DNA of 43,232 nucleotides from contig JABYQR010000363.1 in assembly GCA_022592445.1 (NCBI GenBank), positions 1 through 43,232 of the forward strand, read 5' to 3'. The position numbers and the translations under genes are program-made. Within the stretch, counting starts at the first letter, position 1, and each line of letters opens with the position of its first letter. This document shows, piece by piece, positions 1 through 11,292 of this stretch. The DNA is from Cytidiella melzeri. Its lineage: Eukaryota; Basidiomycota; Agaricomycetes; Polyporales; Irpicaceae. Under the pieces are notes generated by a model that was not told the DNA's origin, searched no databases, and worked only from the letters and a program-made list of their open reading frames with translations.

Positions 1-1408
1 TGAGTGTATTACAGGCAATCAGATCATGTATGGAATGTTTGCGACAGACCCTTCAGTGTGATAAAAGTGACGTACTCAGGGAAATCAGTTGCGATGGCGT
101 GCTGGTCGCCGCTTACGTTAATTGCGGGAGGAGTGTGTGAGATGTGGTCTACAGTTTTGGGGAGCGTTACGGGGAAGGACAGTGGGTTCCGTTGAGGTGG
201 TGGTGGTGGTGGTGGTGGACGTAGCAAGGAGGGATGGGGTAGGGGAGGGGGCAGACTTTACAAACGATGTCCGCATGCGTGAAACGGCTAGACTTGATCT
301 GAGACGCGATTTAAGCGTGGCAGCCAATCAGAGCCCTCGCCTGCACAAATCGAGAAGAAGCCGCGACGTGGGATCTCAAGATTCCGCCAGGTTAATCAGG
401 AACACGTCTCAGATTCAAATCGGGTACGCTCTGTCTTGGCCAACAACGGCGACGACAACGGTGGCGACTTTAGCACCAGCACAGCACAGCAAATTGTGAT
501 GCACTAATCTCACACAAGTACAAGTGTCACTGCAGTAAAAGGTGAGCATAGCAGAACATCCATGAGAAGACGAACAGAAACGAACAAGGTTAGCTATTGT
601 CACCTTCCAATAGCAGCAGCAAATAGTTTTGTACTACAGTTTGAGTAGGCAGCGAGAGAGACTTGAAACATCTGCACTGCATCTGGTGGAGAGCACACGA
701 CCGTGAATTGACTTGTCCCACACATGCGATCAAGCCATCAAGCCATCCATCTCACACGGGAGGAGTTTCGTACAAAACAGTTTCCCCGCCTCGAGCCTTC
801 CGCTCCCGTCGCGCAGCTGTAAAATGTGGATAAGCGGCGGCAGAGAACATCGTTCCCCTAGGCTGCCATATGGCAATGACACACCTTTCTTGTTCATCGC
901 GAGTGATAGATACCGCTAAGTACAGCCTAAGCAAGGCAGTACAAAGCAAGAGCCCAAAATTATCTTCATTACTCTCAGTTCGCCGGAATTGGGACTACTG
1001 AGACAGCACACCCGGGCCCGACCGCGAAATAACGCTGAGGCTCGCACCGACGGAGACCGCCCGACATGACATATGGTATATGCCGGAACAACACGCGGAC
1101 GCTGCGTTACCTATCCGAGATTCTTTCCTGATTGACTCAGACCCAGGAGCCAGAATCAAGCTAGAACTATAAAGCCACAGCATGCTGGAGTATGTTCTGA
1201 GGAGGAAGGAGCGGAAACTACACGGAAGTCTCTGCCATGCTGGCATGTGGACGTCCATTCCAGTCATTCATTCCCGTTATTCATGTTGGATATCACGTTC
1301 TAAGTTTCATCAACGTCCAATTCCAACTCGAGGCTCGCCGGCGCGTTGCGATTACAGTGTTGGATCTGCTTCGAACTATCTCAGAGTGTGCGGCCAGCTC
1401 CGGTACCC
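1..1408. other. No supported gene; GGT microsatellite
   Basis: I see no convincing coding exons here on either strand. The open frames are short, overlap each other and have no recognisable motifs. A perfect run of GGT units lies at about 196-218. The rest looks like ordinary intergenic or decayed sequence. Confidence 0.5.
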
Positions 1409-1699
1409 ATGATTGTAACCGATCGCGACAGAGACACCACCTCACCAGATGATATGCGTGCGTTGGCAATACTGCGGCGAGAGGCAAACAAACACCTTTG
1501 GCAGAAGCCCGAAGGCAACGCTATGGAGTACAGGCTCCAGTCCGCATACGGTATGTTGGAGTTGGTCGGTGATACGAGCACGGACTCAATCGCACTTGAA
1601 ACTTTGGCCCCAGGTGCACACTTCGCACAGCTCCTGCCGTCAAACCTTGGAGAAGGAGTTGAGCATCTGCTTGCATGGGCGAATGTAGGGTTCATTTAG
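1409..1699 (+). CDS. Hypothetical short ORF, 96 aa
   Basis: An open frame starts at ATG 1409 and ends at 1699. The predicted product is soluble, mixed in composition, with no signal peptide or membrane segment. It contains a charged stretch (RALAILRREANKHLWQKPEG) that could be an amphipathic helix. The frame stays open upstream to about 1346, so it may be the last exon of a longer gene or a remnant. I do not recognise the family. The overlapping minus-strand frame is nearly as long, so coding status is uncertain. Confidence 0.25.
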   Translation: MIVTDRDRDTTSPDDMRALAILRREANKHLWQKPEGNAMEYRLQSAYGMLELVGDTSTDSIALETLAPGAHFAQLLPSNLGEGVEHLLAWANVGFI

Positions 1700-2014
1700 A
1701 CGTGCGGTGCTGACATAGTTTCAATAGGAGAGTCTGTAGCGTCTCCCGAGGCAGAGCATACAGACGTTGAAACCTTCATGCCTCAGGGGAATTCACAGTG
1801 TGGGAGTCATCGTCACCGAGTAGAATTACCAGCGTCAGGTGAACCAGCTTCGAGCACAGCGTGCGTTGCACTGTTTCACTACATGTGCGTGTCACCAATT
1901 GAATTTGTGTAGGTAAACCTCTGTCGACTACGGACTCAAGCTGTCTCCTCGACAGCCATCCTACGAGAAAGCACTTAGTAAGGCAGGCAGTCCTCACAAC
2001 AAAAGCGAATCCAC
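1700..2014. other. 3' flank of gene A, part of the duplicated unit
   Basis: There is no gene here. From about 1860 the sequence aligns by eye with 6115-6281 downstream of paralogue A'. Shared blocks include the CACTACATGT start and the GCCATCCTACG block, so this is the left edge of the tandem duplication. Confidence 0.6.
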
Positions 2015-3950
2015 TCACTTGCCATCATACTTCTTGACCACCCAATCCATAAATTGGTTCATCAGGATATCGTCAATGTCCACGTCGAGACGTAGGGGCA
2101 CGTAGCGGTTCATGAAATCAAAGTACGTTTCCCAATGTGGTTTCTCAGTAGTATTTGGCTGTCAATCGACGGTTGTTATTCAGGTAGTCAACAACGCATG
2201 ACAAACACCACTCACCAACGCTACGCCGAATTGGTAATGCAAGAATGGCGTGGTCCAAGAGTATCTGCCGGGATCGGCAGGCACGTTGTAGGCCGCCCCA
2301 TGAGGTATGAATTCTTGGCACCAACGCGCGTCCGGGATAGCATCCACCATAGTTGTGAGCAAGGTCTTCTCCCACTCCAGTGGAGTCAGCAGGACAAAGC
2401 GACGAACCAGAGTTTCCACGCGTATCATGTCGGTGTTGCATTCAGAGGTACCGAAGAGGAGGTTGCTCTTGTGCTGATCGCCATCCATGGAGTGAGCGAT
2501 GCGATGGATCCACTGTCGAACAAAACCAATGATCATGAGCACTACAATGGCATTATTTCAAACGAAGAAGAAAAACGCACCTCGCAGTTCCACTTTGGGG
2601 ACAGCCTATGTTGATCCGTCACAATATTTGGCCAAAGCAAAGCTGCAATCTAAGGCGACATGAACGTTGCGCTCCCTAAAAGATCATGTTGACTTACTTT
2701 CGTAGCACTGGTGTTGTCCATCACCTGGGCCTGGCCTCTGCTCCGTTGCGTCGTGACCGCCATAAGATTGGCGGGCTCAAGGTTATGCTGCACGACCTTC
2801 TTGCGATGTTCGCCCTGGAAGATCGTGTTCACGGCCGCAACACCCGCCTTGTTCTCCGAGAACCAAGGGCGTACCGGCCATGGATCGTTTACGTGGTTTT
2901 CGGCGATGGAGCACCTCCCTTTATCGTCAGTGTAACTAGCGATTATCATTCGCTTGTACTCCGATGATTCCATATAGGTGTCTACACAATCGCTCTCGAT
3001 CAGTACGTGTCATTCGCAGATTGAGCGGGGCTGGCGTACCGAATAATCCAAAGAAGTTATGACCGATTCTGATCATCGGAACCTGTGTATCTGGGTCGAG
3101 GATCGCAGCATCGAAAACGCGGTCTTGCTGGCTTAATCCTTCGTAGGCCTCCTCGACAGCGTCCTCTAGATCCTTTGCGGTGATGATGTCCGGCTTGGTG
3201 GGAAGGTAGTAGATCTTGTACTTCTGCTGGCCCGTAACAAGTTTCGGAAGCCAAAAGCGAGACTTGACATCGTACCTGTTGGAAAATACAACGAGTGCGA
3301 TCACAATCGAGAATGAGCCTCGACAATGTCAAGATGGAAAGTAAACGAGATGCGAGGACGTACTTGGAAGGAGTCTTCTGAGAGATTATAGTCACGAACT
3401 TGGACCACGTGCGTGTTTTGGCGAAGGCCGGATCATTTCCGTGGAGCATGGCCTTTGCGAGATCGTCGATCTTGAACGAGTCTCCTTGATGATCGTACGC
3501 TGTAAACCAAAATTTGTCCCAGAACTTCTCGTCCAGCTGCTTTTTCACAAGAGCCACGGCTGCGGCCTTCTTGTACGTTCGAGTCGCGGTGATCCGGACT
3601 TTCTTCCACGTCGCCTTGGTAGGCTCGTCTCGAATAAGAAGATTCCCCGCCAAAGTCTCCTCGTCGATGAAAAAGGATTTGTCTTTGACGACGCCAGCGG
3701 GGACATGGAAGTACCGAGTGGGTTGCACCAAATCTACATGTCGGTACGCTGGTAAGTCGACGGTCTTTTGGTTGACTCCTATGTCTCCCTCTGTGCCAGT
3801 CGCCCACCAGAAAGACGCAGTGATGATCTGACCAGTGACGATGAATTTACCCACTGGCCCGTCCTCCGCAGACTCGACGGCAGGCTCGTCGTCGAGGTTG
3901 TGTCGTTGGTCAAACTCCTCGGACTGCTCCATTGTGACTAGAACTGCCAT
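2015..3950 (-). CDS. Gene A: 538-aa protein with HNH/His-Me-like C-terminal motif
   Basis: Six exons on the minus strand join in frame: 3950-3364, 3275-3040, 2981-2698, 2649-2581, 2512-2216 and 2158-2015 (1617 nt). All introns are GT-AG. The start MAVLVTMEQSEE is the first ATG in the frame that is also kept in paralogue A'. There is no signal peptide or membrane helix. Exon 1 (about residues 1-195) is a conserved N-terminal region I do not recognise. Exon 5 starts with WIHRIAHSMDGDQHKSNLLF followed by GTSECNTDM. This has the H..(GG)..NL..GT..NT.M spacing of some HNH or His-Me finger nucleases, which suggests metal-dependent cleavage of nucleic acid, but that is inference. In this copy the GG of the paralogue is DG. 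The gene pairs with B and the pair is repeated as A'/B'. An alternative is a non-enzymatic protein that only resembles the motif. Confidence 0.8.
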
Positions 3951-4058
3951 GATTAGAGACCACAAAGACAGGGATGTGGTGTTGAACGAGCTACCTTGAG
4001 ATTCGATGTGAAGGGTGCAAAAGTTCGCTTGATGCATTCGCCTTCGCCTGACCTTCGT

Positions 4059-4164
4059 GTTTATATACCAAAAGTACTCAATTACTAGGAACCATAGTGC
4101 CATCGGACATAGGAAGTGCCCACCAAGAATGTTCCTGATTGCGGTCCAGCCGCAAAGAATGTTC
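4059..4164 (-). promoter_or_regulatory. Gene A promoter: TATA box and two GAATGTTC sites
   Basis: On the minus strand a TATATAAA-like box lies at 4059-4069, about 115 bp before the gene A start. Further upstream are two GAATGTTC boxes at 4127-4134 and 4157-4164. Each fits the heat-shock-element core GAAnnTTC. The same two boxes, with the same 30-bp spacing, lie upstream of A'. Confidence 0.5.
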
Positions 4165-4170
4165 CTGACC

Positions 4171-4929
4171 GACGCTCCAGGCTTGAGCGAACATCAGCAA
4201 CTCGAAGCGTTTTACTGTCACCTGGCGTACATTTTAGAGCGGCGGATGCATTGTGCCGCAAAATCTGCCAGCCAAGAACGTTAGAACGCTGCTTTCCTTC
4301 CATTCCTCACTACGATATTCACTCACTTTACCCCATTTGACGCAATGATTCATTATGTGGAAACAATCTGTCAATACACTGACCGCAAGGCTGTAATTGT
4401 AAACCATCCGTGCCGTTCCAGGCATCGATTATCAGTAGGCACAACAACAAGGTGACTTACAAGAGCAGCTGTTGCTTTCAGGTTTGCATAGACTAGATGC
4501 CAGGCTGAACACAAAGTCAGCCGCATATTAACCGCGCCGGAGAAAGGACTTGATACAATGCTTGCACGAGTGACACATACGAGAGCATGAGCACCGTTAG
4601 CCTTGTATATAGATGGGAGAGAGGGAGACGTACTCTATAGGAAGTAAATAGCCTCGTGATTGAAACATTGGCGGAGAGAAGATGTCGTCCGTTTCAAGAA
4701 TTAACTTACTTGGCTGTGTTAAGACAGGTAACGGTTGAGGGATGTACTACTTCGAGTCTTGGAGTTGTAGGGGTTTATGAAAACTGCGTTTCTTGAAGTG
4801 GAAGGAACATCAGAGAGAATATCAATACAACTCTTCCACCGTCGAAATTGAGTGTCCGTATAATGAATTAGAAAGCACAGATTGAGGGAGGGAAACAATT
4901 CTGAGGAATAGGCGGAATACGGGCAAACA
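4171..4929. other. Spacer between gene A and pseudogene B
   Basis: I see no supported gene. About 4171-4350 aligns by eye with the A' upstream region (8450-8620), so it belongs to the duplicated promoter. From 4350 to 4929 I see only short open frames without motifs. Confidence 0.4.
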
Positions 4930-5487
4930 CAATTATTAAATGACCCCCTGGTACAATGTTCGTGCAACCCTGACTGTCTATCAAGCACCATGAGCACGTA
5001 CACGACACAAACCAGTGTTCTTACCCTGCACACTTTCATGGACCGCGTGAATCGAGTGGCTCAACGTTGCGCTTGTAGCAAACGGACTGGCTGGAGATGG
5101 CTCTTGCCACCTGCCCCACCGGACGAGTTGTACTGGCTACCAGCGTCGCTGGGGTTGAGACAGGCAGTATGTTTCGACCCCACCGAGCGCATTGATACGA
5201 GACGGAACTGTATTGGCTGAGATGATTGACAGAGGGTCTTACCCTGGATGTTCGCTGTCGCCAATATCGGTATGAGACCCTTGTGGAATGATCAGGTACC
5301 AGTAAGACATGAGAAATTGTGACAAGATGTAGCCTTGAGCGGAAAACGCACCAGAACTGATTCTTGTCGTGACATAGACGATGTTGTCCACGGCCGCTCG
5401 TACGTGAAGTTCATGTGCCACTACAGGAAGTGCCTACACCGCTAATGCGGGGGTGCAGGAAAGAGAAGGCAGCAGGTTGAGGAGCAT
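4930..5487 (-). pseudogene. Pseudogene B: decayed copy of the secreted Cys-rich gene B'
   Basis: The start (ATG at 5487, MLLNLLPSLSCTPALAV) and several blocks match B' closely: DNIVYVTTR, the HTDIGDSEHPG exon end, and NPSDAGSQYNSSGGAGG. The gene is broken in several ways. A TAG stop follows codon 17 inside the signal-peptide region. The exon-2 splice structure is altered. Most of exon 3, the following intron and the start of exon 4 are missing, so the piece after TGGGGTCGAAACATACTGC jumps straight to the LNPSDAG block. The Cys-rich tail is scrambled. The TATA box of B' (CTTTATA in + orientation) has also become CTTTTCA here. This is the first-unit partner of gene A, lost after the duplication. 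Confidence 0.75.
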
Positions 5488-6281
5488 GGTTTGTTTGCAG
5501 CCAGCGCGACTGAGCGCAAAGGGTGAGAGGGGTGAACGGTTAGCATTTCGATGTCGTCTATGGCTTTTCACTCGTAGGTAGACCGTAACCAGTTGGCGAT
5601 ATCCGTAAGCGGCGAACCAACTCGGACACTTTTGGCCCTCTTGACTGGCTTTAGGTCGAATAAATAACGAGTTGGCTTTGCTTTGAGCTCAATCGCAAAT
5701 GCCTCAAGGTTTCTCGGCATGGCAAGTGTTCCCTATCCCACCGCAAATAACACAAAGACACAGTACACAAGAAGGTGCAGCGCGAATGATAGGATGTGCT
5801 AAGTGCTCGTGGTGGTTAAGGAGGAAGTGAGGTGGTCGAGACACGAGAGGTCCCGGGCCAGGGAGGTGAAGATACTGTCCGGGTGCTTTGTGCCGTTCAG
5901 CCAAAGCGCATAAACCCAGCGGAATTTCCATTAGATCTGCTTCCATAGGACTTCCTCAGTTGACATCGTCCTGATACTCGAGATATGTAGAGAAGGTCAT
6001 TTCGTCAGGAAAAGTGAACAGACGTTCAAGCGTTGACCTTCATGTCTCTCCCGTAGATCGCGGAAGCCACGCTATCGAGTAGAAGGTATAAATAATCATA
6101 TTTCGAATTCGGCCTGGGGTGCACTAGTGCACTACATGTACGTGTCACTACTTGTGGTTGTTGTGGATCAAGCTCTGCCGCCTATACGGACTCAAGTTAT
6201 TTGGTTGGCTCGGACTCGATCGCCATCCTACGGGAGAGGGTATTGTGAGTTAGGCAGTCCTATCGACAAAAGCCCAACCAC
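5488..6281. other. Duplicated upstream region of B and junction of the two units
   Basis: The 5488-5940 part aligns by eye with the B' upstream region (11181-11690). Shared blocks include AGCGGCGAACCAA and AGTGCTCGTGGTGG. From about 6115 the sequence matches the 3' flank of gene A (1860-2014). The unit boundary therefore lies at about 5940-6115. I see no gene. Confidence 0.5.
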
Positions 6282-8233
6282 TCACTTGTCACCATACTTG
6301 TCGTTGACCCAATCAATGAATTGATTCATCAGGATCTCGTCAATGTCCACGTCGAGACGCAGGGGCACGTAGCGGTTCATGAGATCGAAATACGTGTCCC
6401 ATTCTAATATTTTCTTGCTGTTTGTCTGCCAATCGACGCTCATTATTCGATCACAGCGACGAATGACCAAAACCACTCACAAGCTTTACACTGAGCTCAT
6501 AATGCAAAAACGGTGCGGCCCAAGAGTACCTTTCGGGCTTGGCAGGTACGTAGTTGGTGAAAACATCATCGACATTCCAAAGAACACCTTGGCACCAACG
6601 CGGTTGTGAGATAGTGGGCTTCAGAGTTGTGTTCAAGCGCCTCTTCCAGTCCAGGGGGGTCAGCAGGACGAAGGAGCGAATCAGATATTCCGTGCGCATC
6701 ATGTCGGTGTTGCATTCAGAGGTACCGAAGAGGAGGTTGCTCGAGTGCTGAGGGCCACCCAAGGCGTGACCGATGCGATGGATCCACTGTCGAACGACAA
6801 CGGTGACATGAGCGCTGCAACGAAGTTACTATAGCTGGATGGAAAAAGTCACCTCAAAGTTCCATTTTGGGGACAACCTGAATTGATCCGCCAAAATATT
6901 AGGCCAAAGATCACGTGCTATCTAGAGTGATATAAGCGTTTCGCTCTCTGGTCGTAGTGAAACAACAAGTCAAATTGACCTACGTCCGTAGCGCTTTGCT
7001 TGCTCATTACCTGGTACTGGCTTCTGCTTCGTTCTGGCGTGACTGCCATAACGACGGAAGGTACAAGATCTTCTTCCAAGACATTTGCGCGATGGAGACT
7101 GAACTTTTCGCACACTTTTTTCACACCTGCATCATTGTCGGAGAACCAAGGTCGTATCGGCCATGGATCGTTTATGGGGTTACTGACGATGGAGCAGTTT
7201 CCGTTTGTGTCGGTGTAGCTGTTAATCACCATACGCGCATACACAGAGGGCTCCATGTACGTGTCTGAACATTCGCTCTTGATCAGCAGGTGATTTTTAC
7301 AGATTGAGCGAGGGTGGCGTACCAAACAAATTGAAGAAATTGTGACCGATTCTGGTCACCACAAGGTTTGTATCTGGATGGATTATAGAGGCCTCGAAGA
7401 CGTGGTTCTCCGGGCTTAATGCCCCGTACGCCTCCACGACAGCGTCCTCTAGATCCTTTGCGGTGATGATGTCCGGATTGGTAGGTTGGAAGTAGATCTT
7501 GTACTTCTCCTCGCCGTCGGGAAGTTTCGGAAGCCAAAAGCGAGACTTGACATCGTACCTGTTGGAAAATACAAAGAGTGCGATCACAATCGAGAATGAG
7601 CCTCGACAATGTCAAGATGGAAAGTAAACAAGATGCGAGGGCGTACTTGGAAGGAGTCTTCCGAGAGATTATAGTCACAAACTTGGACCACGTTCGTGTT
7701 TTGGCGAAGGCCGGATCGCTTCCGAGGAGCATGGCCTCTGCGAGATCTTCGATCTTGAACGAGTCTCCTTGATGGTCGTACGCTATAAACGAAAATTTGT
7801 CCCAGAAATTCTTGTTTAGCTGCTCTTTCACAAGAGCCACGGCTGCGGCCCTCTTGTACGTTCGAGGTGCGGTGATCCGGACTTTCTTCCACGACACCTT
7901 GGCAGGGTCGTCTCGAATAAGAAGATTCCCCGCCAAAGTCTCCTCGTCGATGAACAAGGATTTGTCTTTGACGATGCCAGCGGGGACATGGAAGTACCGA
8001 GTGGGTAGCCCCGAATCTACACGTCGGTACGCTGGTAATTCGACGGTCATTTGGTTGAGTCCTATGTCTTTCTCTGTGCCGATCGCCCACCAGAAAGACG
8101 CGGTGATGATCTGACCAGTGAGGATAAATTTACCGACTGGTCCGTCCTCCGCAGACTCGACGGCAGGCTCGCTGTCGAGGTTGTGTTGTTGGTCAAACCC
8201 CTCGGACGTGTCCATTGTGACTAGAACCACCAT
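6282..8233 (-). CDS. Gene A': 540-aa paralogue of gene A
   Basis: Six exons join in frame: 8233-7647, 7558-7323, 7264-6984, 6921-6853, 6786-6481 and 6425-6282 (1623 nt). Every exon boundary matches gene A. Exons 1, 2, 4 and 6 have identical lengths, exon 3 is one codon shorter and exon 5 three codons longer. The start is the MVVLVTMDTSEG methionine. The exon-5 motif reads RIGHALGGPQHSSNLLF followed by GTSECNTDM, so this copy keeps the GH..GG form seen in HNH/His-Me-like nucleases. No stop or frameshift is visible. Exons 1 and 2 are closely similar to gene A while exons 3 and 5 differ more, which may indicate domain-specific change. Function is not established; a nuclease-like role is inference. 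Confidence 0.8.
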
Positions 8234-8340
8234 GATCAGAGACCACAAAGACAGACATATGGTGTTTAACGAGCTACCTTAGGATTCGATGTGAGGGGTG
8301 CAAAAGTTCGCTTGATGTATTCGACTATGCCCTACGCTTG

Positions 8341-8441
8341 ACTTTATATGCCAGCAGTACTCAATGAACCACAGTGCCATCGGAGATATCAAGTGCCCTC
8401 GAAGAATGTTCCTGTCCGCGTTCTAGCTGCGAGGAATGTTC
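8341..8441 (-). promoter_or_regulatory. Gene A' promoter: TATA box and two GAATGTTC sites
   Basis: A minus-strand CATATAAAGT box at 8341-8352 lies about 112 bp before the A' start. GAATGTTC boxes lie at 8404-8411 and 8434-8441, again 30 bp apart as upstream of gene A. The sequence around them has drifted, so their retention suggests function. Confidence 0.5.
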
Positions 8442-8499
8442 CTAAACGAGAATCCCGGATTGGTGAGCAAGTGAGCATACAACAGCAACTGACACTGAC

Positions 8500-8768
8500 G
8501 TGCACATTGAACCGGGTCATGGAAACATCATGCACTGAGATATGCCACGATGGAATGTATGAACGTTAGAGTGACGCTTCCCTTCCATGCAGGTTTGCAG
8601 GATTCACTCAGTTTGTCCTCCCCAGTGCCCTCGAGGAATGCCCGTGCACATTGAACCGGGTTTTGAAAACATCATGCATTGAGATATGCCACGCTGGACT
8701 GTATGAACGTTGAGGTGACGCTTCCCTTCCATGCAGGTTTGCAGGACTCACTCACTTTGTCCTCCTCA
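8500..8768. repeat. Tandem duplication, about 144-bp period, two copies
   Basis: The block starting GTGCACATTGAACCGGG at 8500 recurs at 8644. Both copies continue through GAGATATGCCACG, TATGAACGTT, GTGACGCTTCCCTTCC and TTTGTCCTCC with few mismatches. Gene A has only one version of this block upstream, so the doubling is specific to the A' side. Confidence 0.75.
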
Positions 8769-9133
8769 CTAGGGCTGCGAGTACGCTGACCGCGAGAACT
8801 GTTTCGTAGAACATCCGTACTGTTCCATACATCTAGCAGTAGCACCAAGTATCAGCAATAATGAGACACACGTTCAGGCTTCGTTTCCAGGTTTGCTACA
8901 AACGCAGCGTCATCCGAGCAATGGTGATGAACTAAAGCCCACATCAGTCTGAAGAGAACGCAATTCGCGCCTTGATCTGCTACCATTCTCCACGCTGACG
9001 ATTCATTTTGCTGCGTCGAAGGAGGGCGTGAACGTGATACTCGCACAAGTGGCCCGTGCGGGACCAAGAGCGACGGTCTGCATTACACGTCGCAGTAGGA
9101 CTTGATACCGTGCTGCATTGGTATGCCAAGTAT
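8769..9133. other. Spacer without recognisable features
   Basis: There is only a short minus-strand open frame with no motif. I see nothing else I can support. Confidence 0.4.
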
Positions 9134-10115
9134 ACTGTACCTTTACGACCGTAGCGGGCATGGGTTGTGACCGTGACACCCCATGTTGTTAAAATTTAGC
9201 AACAAATTGCCGGTGGGACCTGTGACATGGGCCGAACATACTGTCATTACGCGCTTCGCGTGTCTAGGCTAATAAGTGTTCCTTCTATCGTAGAGCACTT
9301 AGTGGACTCCTCGTTGTTACCCCTGTTCTGTACCGTCCCTGGCTTCGCCGACGTTAAAATACATTGATTAAAAAAAAAAAAAATACATGGGCCGACAACA
9401 TGTCGAGCACCTCGTGACCCATCGAAGCGCTGAAGTAAAGACAGAGTTTCAAAACATGAATCCCCGGGTTGTTACCACATAAGAAACATGCTTATATCAC
9501 TTTGTATTCATCAACCGCGCCTCAGAAAACGTTTCAATTCAAGGTTGAGGTTGAAACAATCAAAGTGTAGTCAGCAACCAATGAGAGAGCGCGAAGAACC
9601 CGATATGGAACTTTGTAGCGCCACCCTGAGTGGCAATGCTTTCGATTCTCCTTCCTCCATGGTATGCATGTTCAGTGAACATACATTGAAGTTTTCTACA
9701 TAAGTACATTACAGAATCATAGCTATTTTATTTGACCAAGCAAAACTCGCCGCCAGGACGAACAGCTGTGGTGAACTATCCGTTACGGCGGGGCTTGAAT
9801 CCTGACACAATTGGGCTGAGAGGAATGAAAATACATGAGGGAGCTGTTGCACACGGTCAATTGCTTCCCCTACCTGTCCTTCACCAATGTCTACTGAGGC
9901 CCATGTCACTGACCTCACACGGCCACCTACTGCAAAATGTATCTCTACATACAATGGTTTAACTCCCTTTGCGCCGCAGGCCCGACAAATCCAGTTGTAG
10001 AGAACTCGTAAATTTAACAACATGAGCCCTCCGTGACCCGTGACATTGACCAAAATTACAACAAAAGTCGATCTCACCGTGACCGTGACCCCCGCTACAG
10101 TCGTAAAGGTACAGT
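9134..10115. mobile_element. Terminal-inverted-repeat element, non-autonomous
   Basis: The left end ACTGTACCTTTACGACCGTA (9134) is repeated in inverted orientation at the right end, which finishes at 10115. About 24 of the first 26 bases match. A second inverted match lies further in: CATGTTGTTAAAATTTA near 9183 against a minus-strand copy near 10006-10022. No transposase-like ORF is present, so this looks like a non-autonomous DNA transposon. It is about 820 bp once the LINE fragment inside it is removed. I could not identify a target-site duplication, so the superfamily is open. Confidence 0.55.
9236..9384 (+). mobile_element. 5'-truncated LINE 3' end with 11-bp TSD
   Basis: This 149-bp piece carries the block CCTGGCTTCGCCGACGTT, then TTGATT-type sequence and an A-rich tail. 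The same block and tail end the large LINE at about 36960-37012. It is flanked by ACATGGGCCGA at 9225-9235 and 9385-9395. This is a severely truncated copy of the same LINE family, or a SINE sharing its 3' end. Confidence 0.8.
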
Positions 10116-10369
10116 GTGGATGCGGGAGTAAACTTAGCCGTGAGTATAAAGGAAGGGAGACGGGGTGCGTACTGTGTAAGCTGCAGAGAGGGTCACATTT
10201 TCTGTCTCGAGGACGCGAAGGTAAAAACTCAAAGGCACCGACGGGTTTTGTGTAAACTGAGTGTCATGATTTCCAAAGAGAATATAATTACAACGCTTCC
10301 AGCCGTTGTAACAAGTGCCCCGTGTCACAAAAGTCTGAGAGCAATGAAGAGGGCCGTATCAACATCGCT

Positions 10370-11180
10370 TCAATCACAATTGAAGTAGTTCCCTGGTATC
10401 ACGTTTGGGCAACCCTGAGTGTCTATCATACATCGTGAGCACATTACACGACACAAAGCAATGTTCATCCTACACACCTTTATTGGTAGGACAATCCGCT
10501 GGATCGTCGCAACACTTGATACAGGCTCTGGGACCGCGCGGCTCGACGAGCTCGACGTAGTGCTGGTAGCCGAGACACTGGCTTCCCTGAGGATTCCCCT
10601 TTCCACCTGCTCCACCGGAAGAGTCGTATTGGCCACCGGCGTCGGTGGGGTTGAGACGGGAAAGATGAGAGGAGTTGATGCATCCGGTCACTATTGAAAA
10701 ATGTCAACCGGGCAAAAGATCGGATTGTTGGTGGACGTGACACTTACGTTGAGCATATCTTCCGCCGTTTTTTCCCTTGCCACTCTTGAACTCGACGTTT
10801 TGCCAGAAATCGCCGGGGAGTTGACCTTGCTGAGACGAGTATCGGCCCTCGGGGGAGCAATATGTTTTCATCCCACTGAGCACACGAGTGTGAGACCGTA
10901 TTAACTAGAGTGGTTGACAGAGGGGCTTACCCTGGATGTTCGCTGTCGCCAATATCGGTGTGAGGCTCTCGTGGCATGATCATGCTATCAGCAAGTCGTA
11001 AGGATTCGTGACCAAATGCAGCTATTACAAGGGAACTCACCAAAACTTGTTCTTGTCGGTGACATAGACAATATTGTCCACGGCTGCTGCTCGTCCTTGA
11101 AGTTCATTTGCAACTGGAGGAAGAGCATACGCCGCCAGAACGGACGTGCAGGAAAGAGTCGCCAGCAAGTTGAGAAGCAT
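10370..11180 (-). CDS. Gene B': small secreted Cys-rich protein, 195 aa
   Basis: Five exons join in frame: 11180-11041, 10984-10931, 10875-10748, 10690-10478 and 10422-10370 (588 nt). Introns are 48-57 nt. The protein starts with a typical signal peptide (MLLNLLATLSCTSVLAAYAL). It then has a glycine-rich segment LNPTDAGGQYDSSGGAGG and a Cys-rich C-terminus with RACIKCCDDPADCPTNKD and GCPNVIPGNYF. From memory this resembles a conserved basidiomycete secreted family of unknown function, named mostly hypothetical. It probably acts outside the cell with disulfide bonds. An effector-like or cell-wall role would be speculation. It is the intact copy of a duplicated gene; its partner B is dead. Confidence 0.85.
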
Positions 11181-11285
11181 TGTTTAGTCTCAGCGTACGT
11201 GACAGAATGTGGAAGGGTGAGAGGTAATAGTGTACGAGGCTGGAAAGCGAACGGATACCATTTCGATTTCGTCTGCCAGCTGTGA

Positions 11286-11292
11286 CTTTATA
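11286..11292 (-). promoter_or_regulatory. Gene B' TATA box
   Basis: TATAAAG on the minus strand lies about 106 bp before the B' start. That is the same distance range as the TATA boxes of A and A'. The corresponding place in pseudogene B has lost it. Confidence 0.4.

Noticed and set aside
122..499. A coding gene with a poly-Val stretch
   Set aside because: The poly-Val comes from a GGT microsatellite and there is no other protein-like signal.
3057..4103. Longer single-ORF version of gene A starting upstream with a hydrophobic N-terminus
   Set aside because: The extra N-terminal residues overlap the TATA box and are not conserved in A'. The shared start is at 3950, and reading past the first donor ignores an intron kept in both copies.
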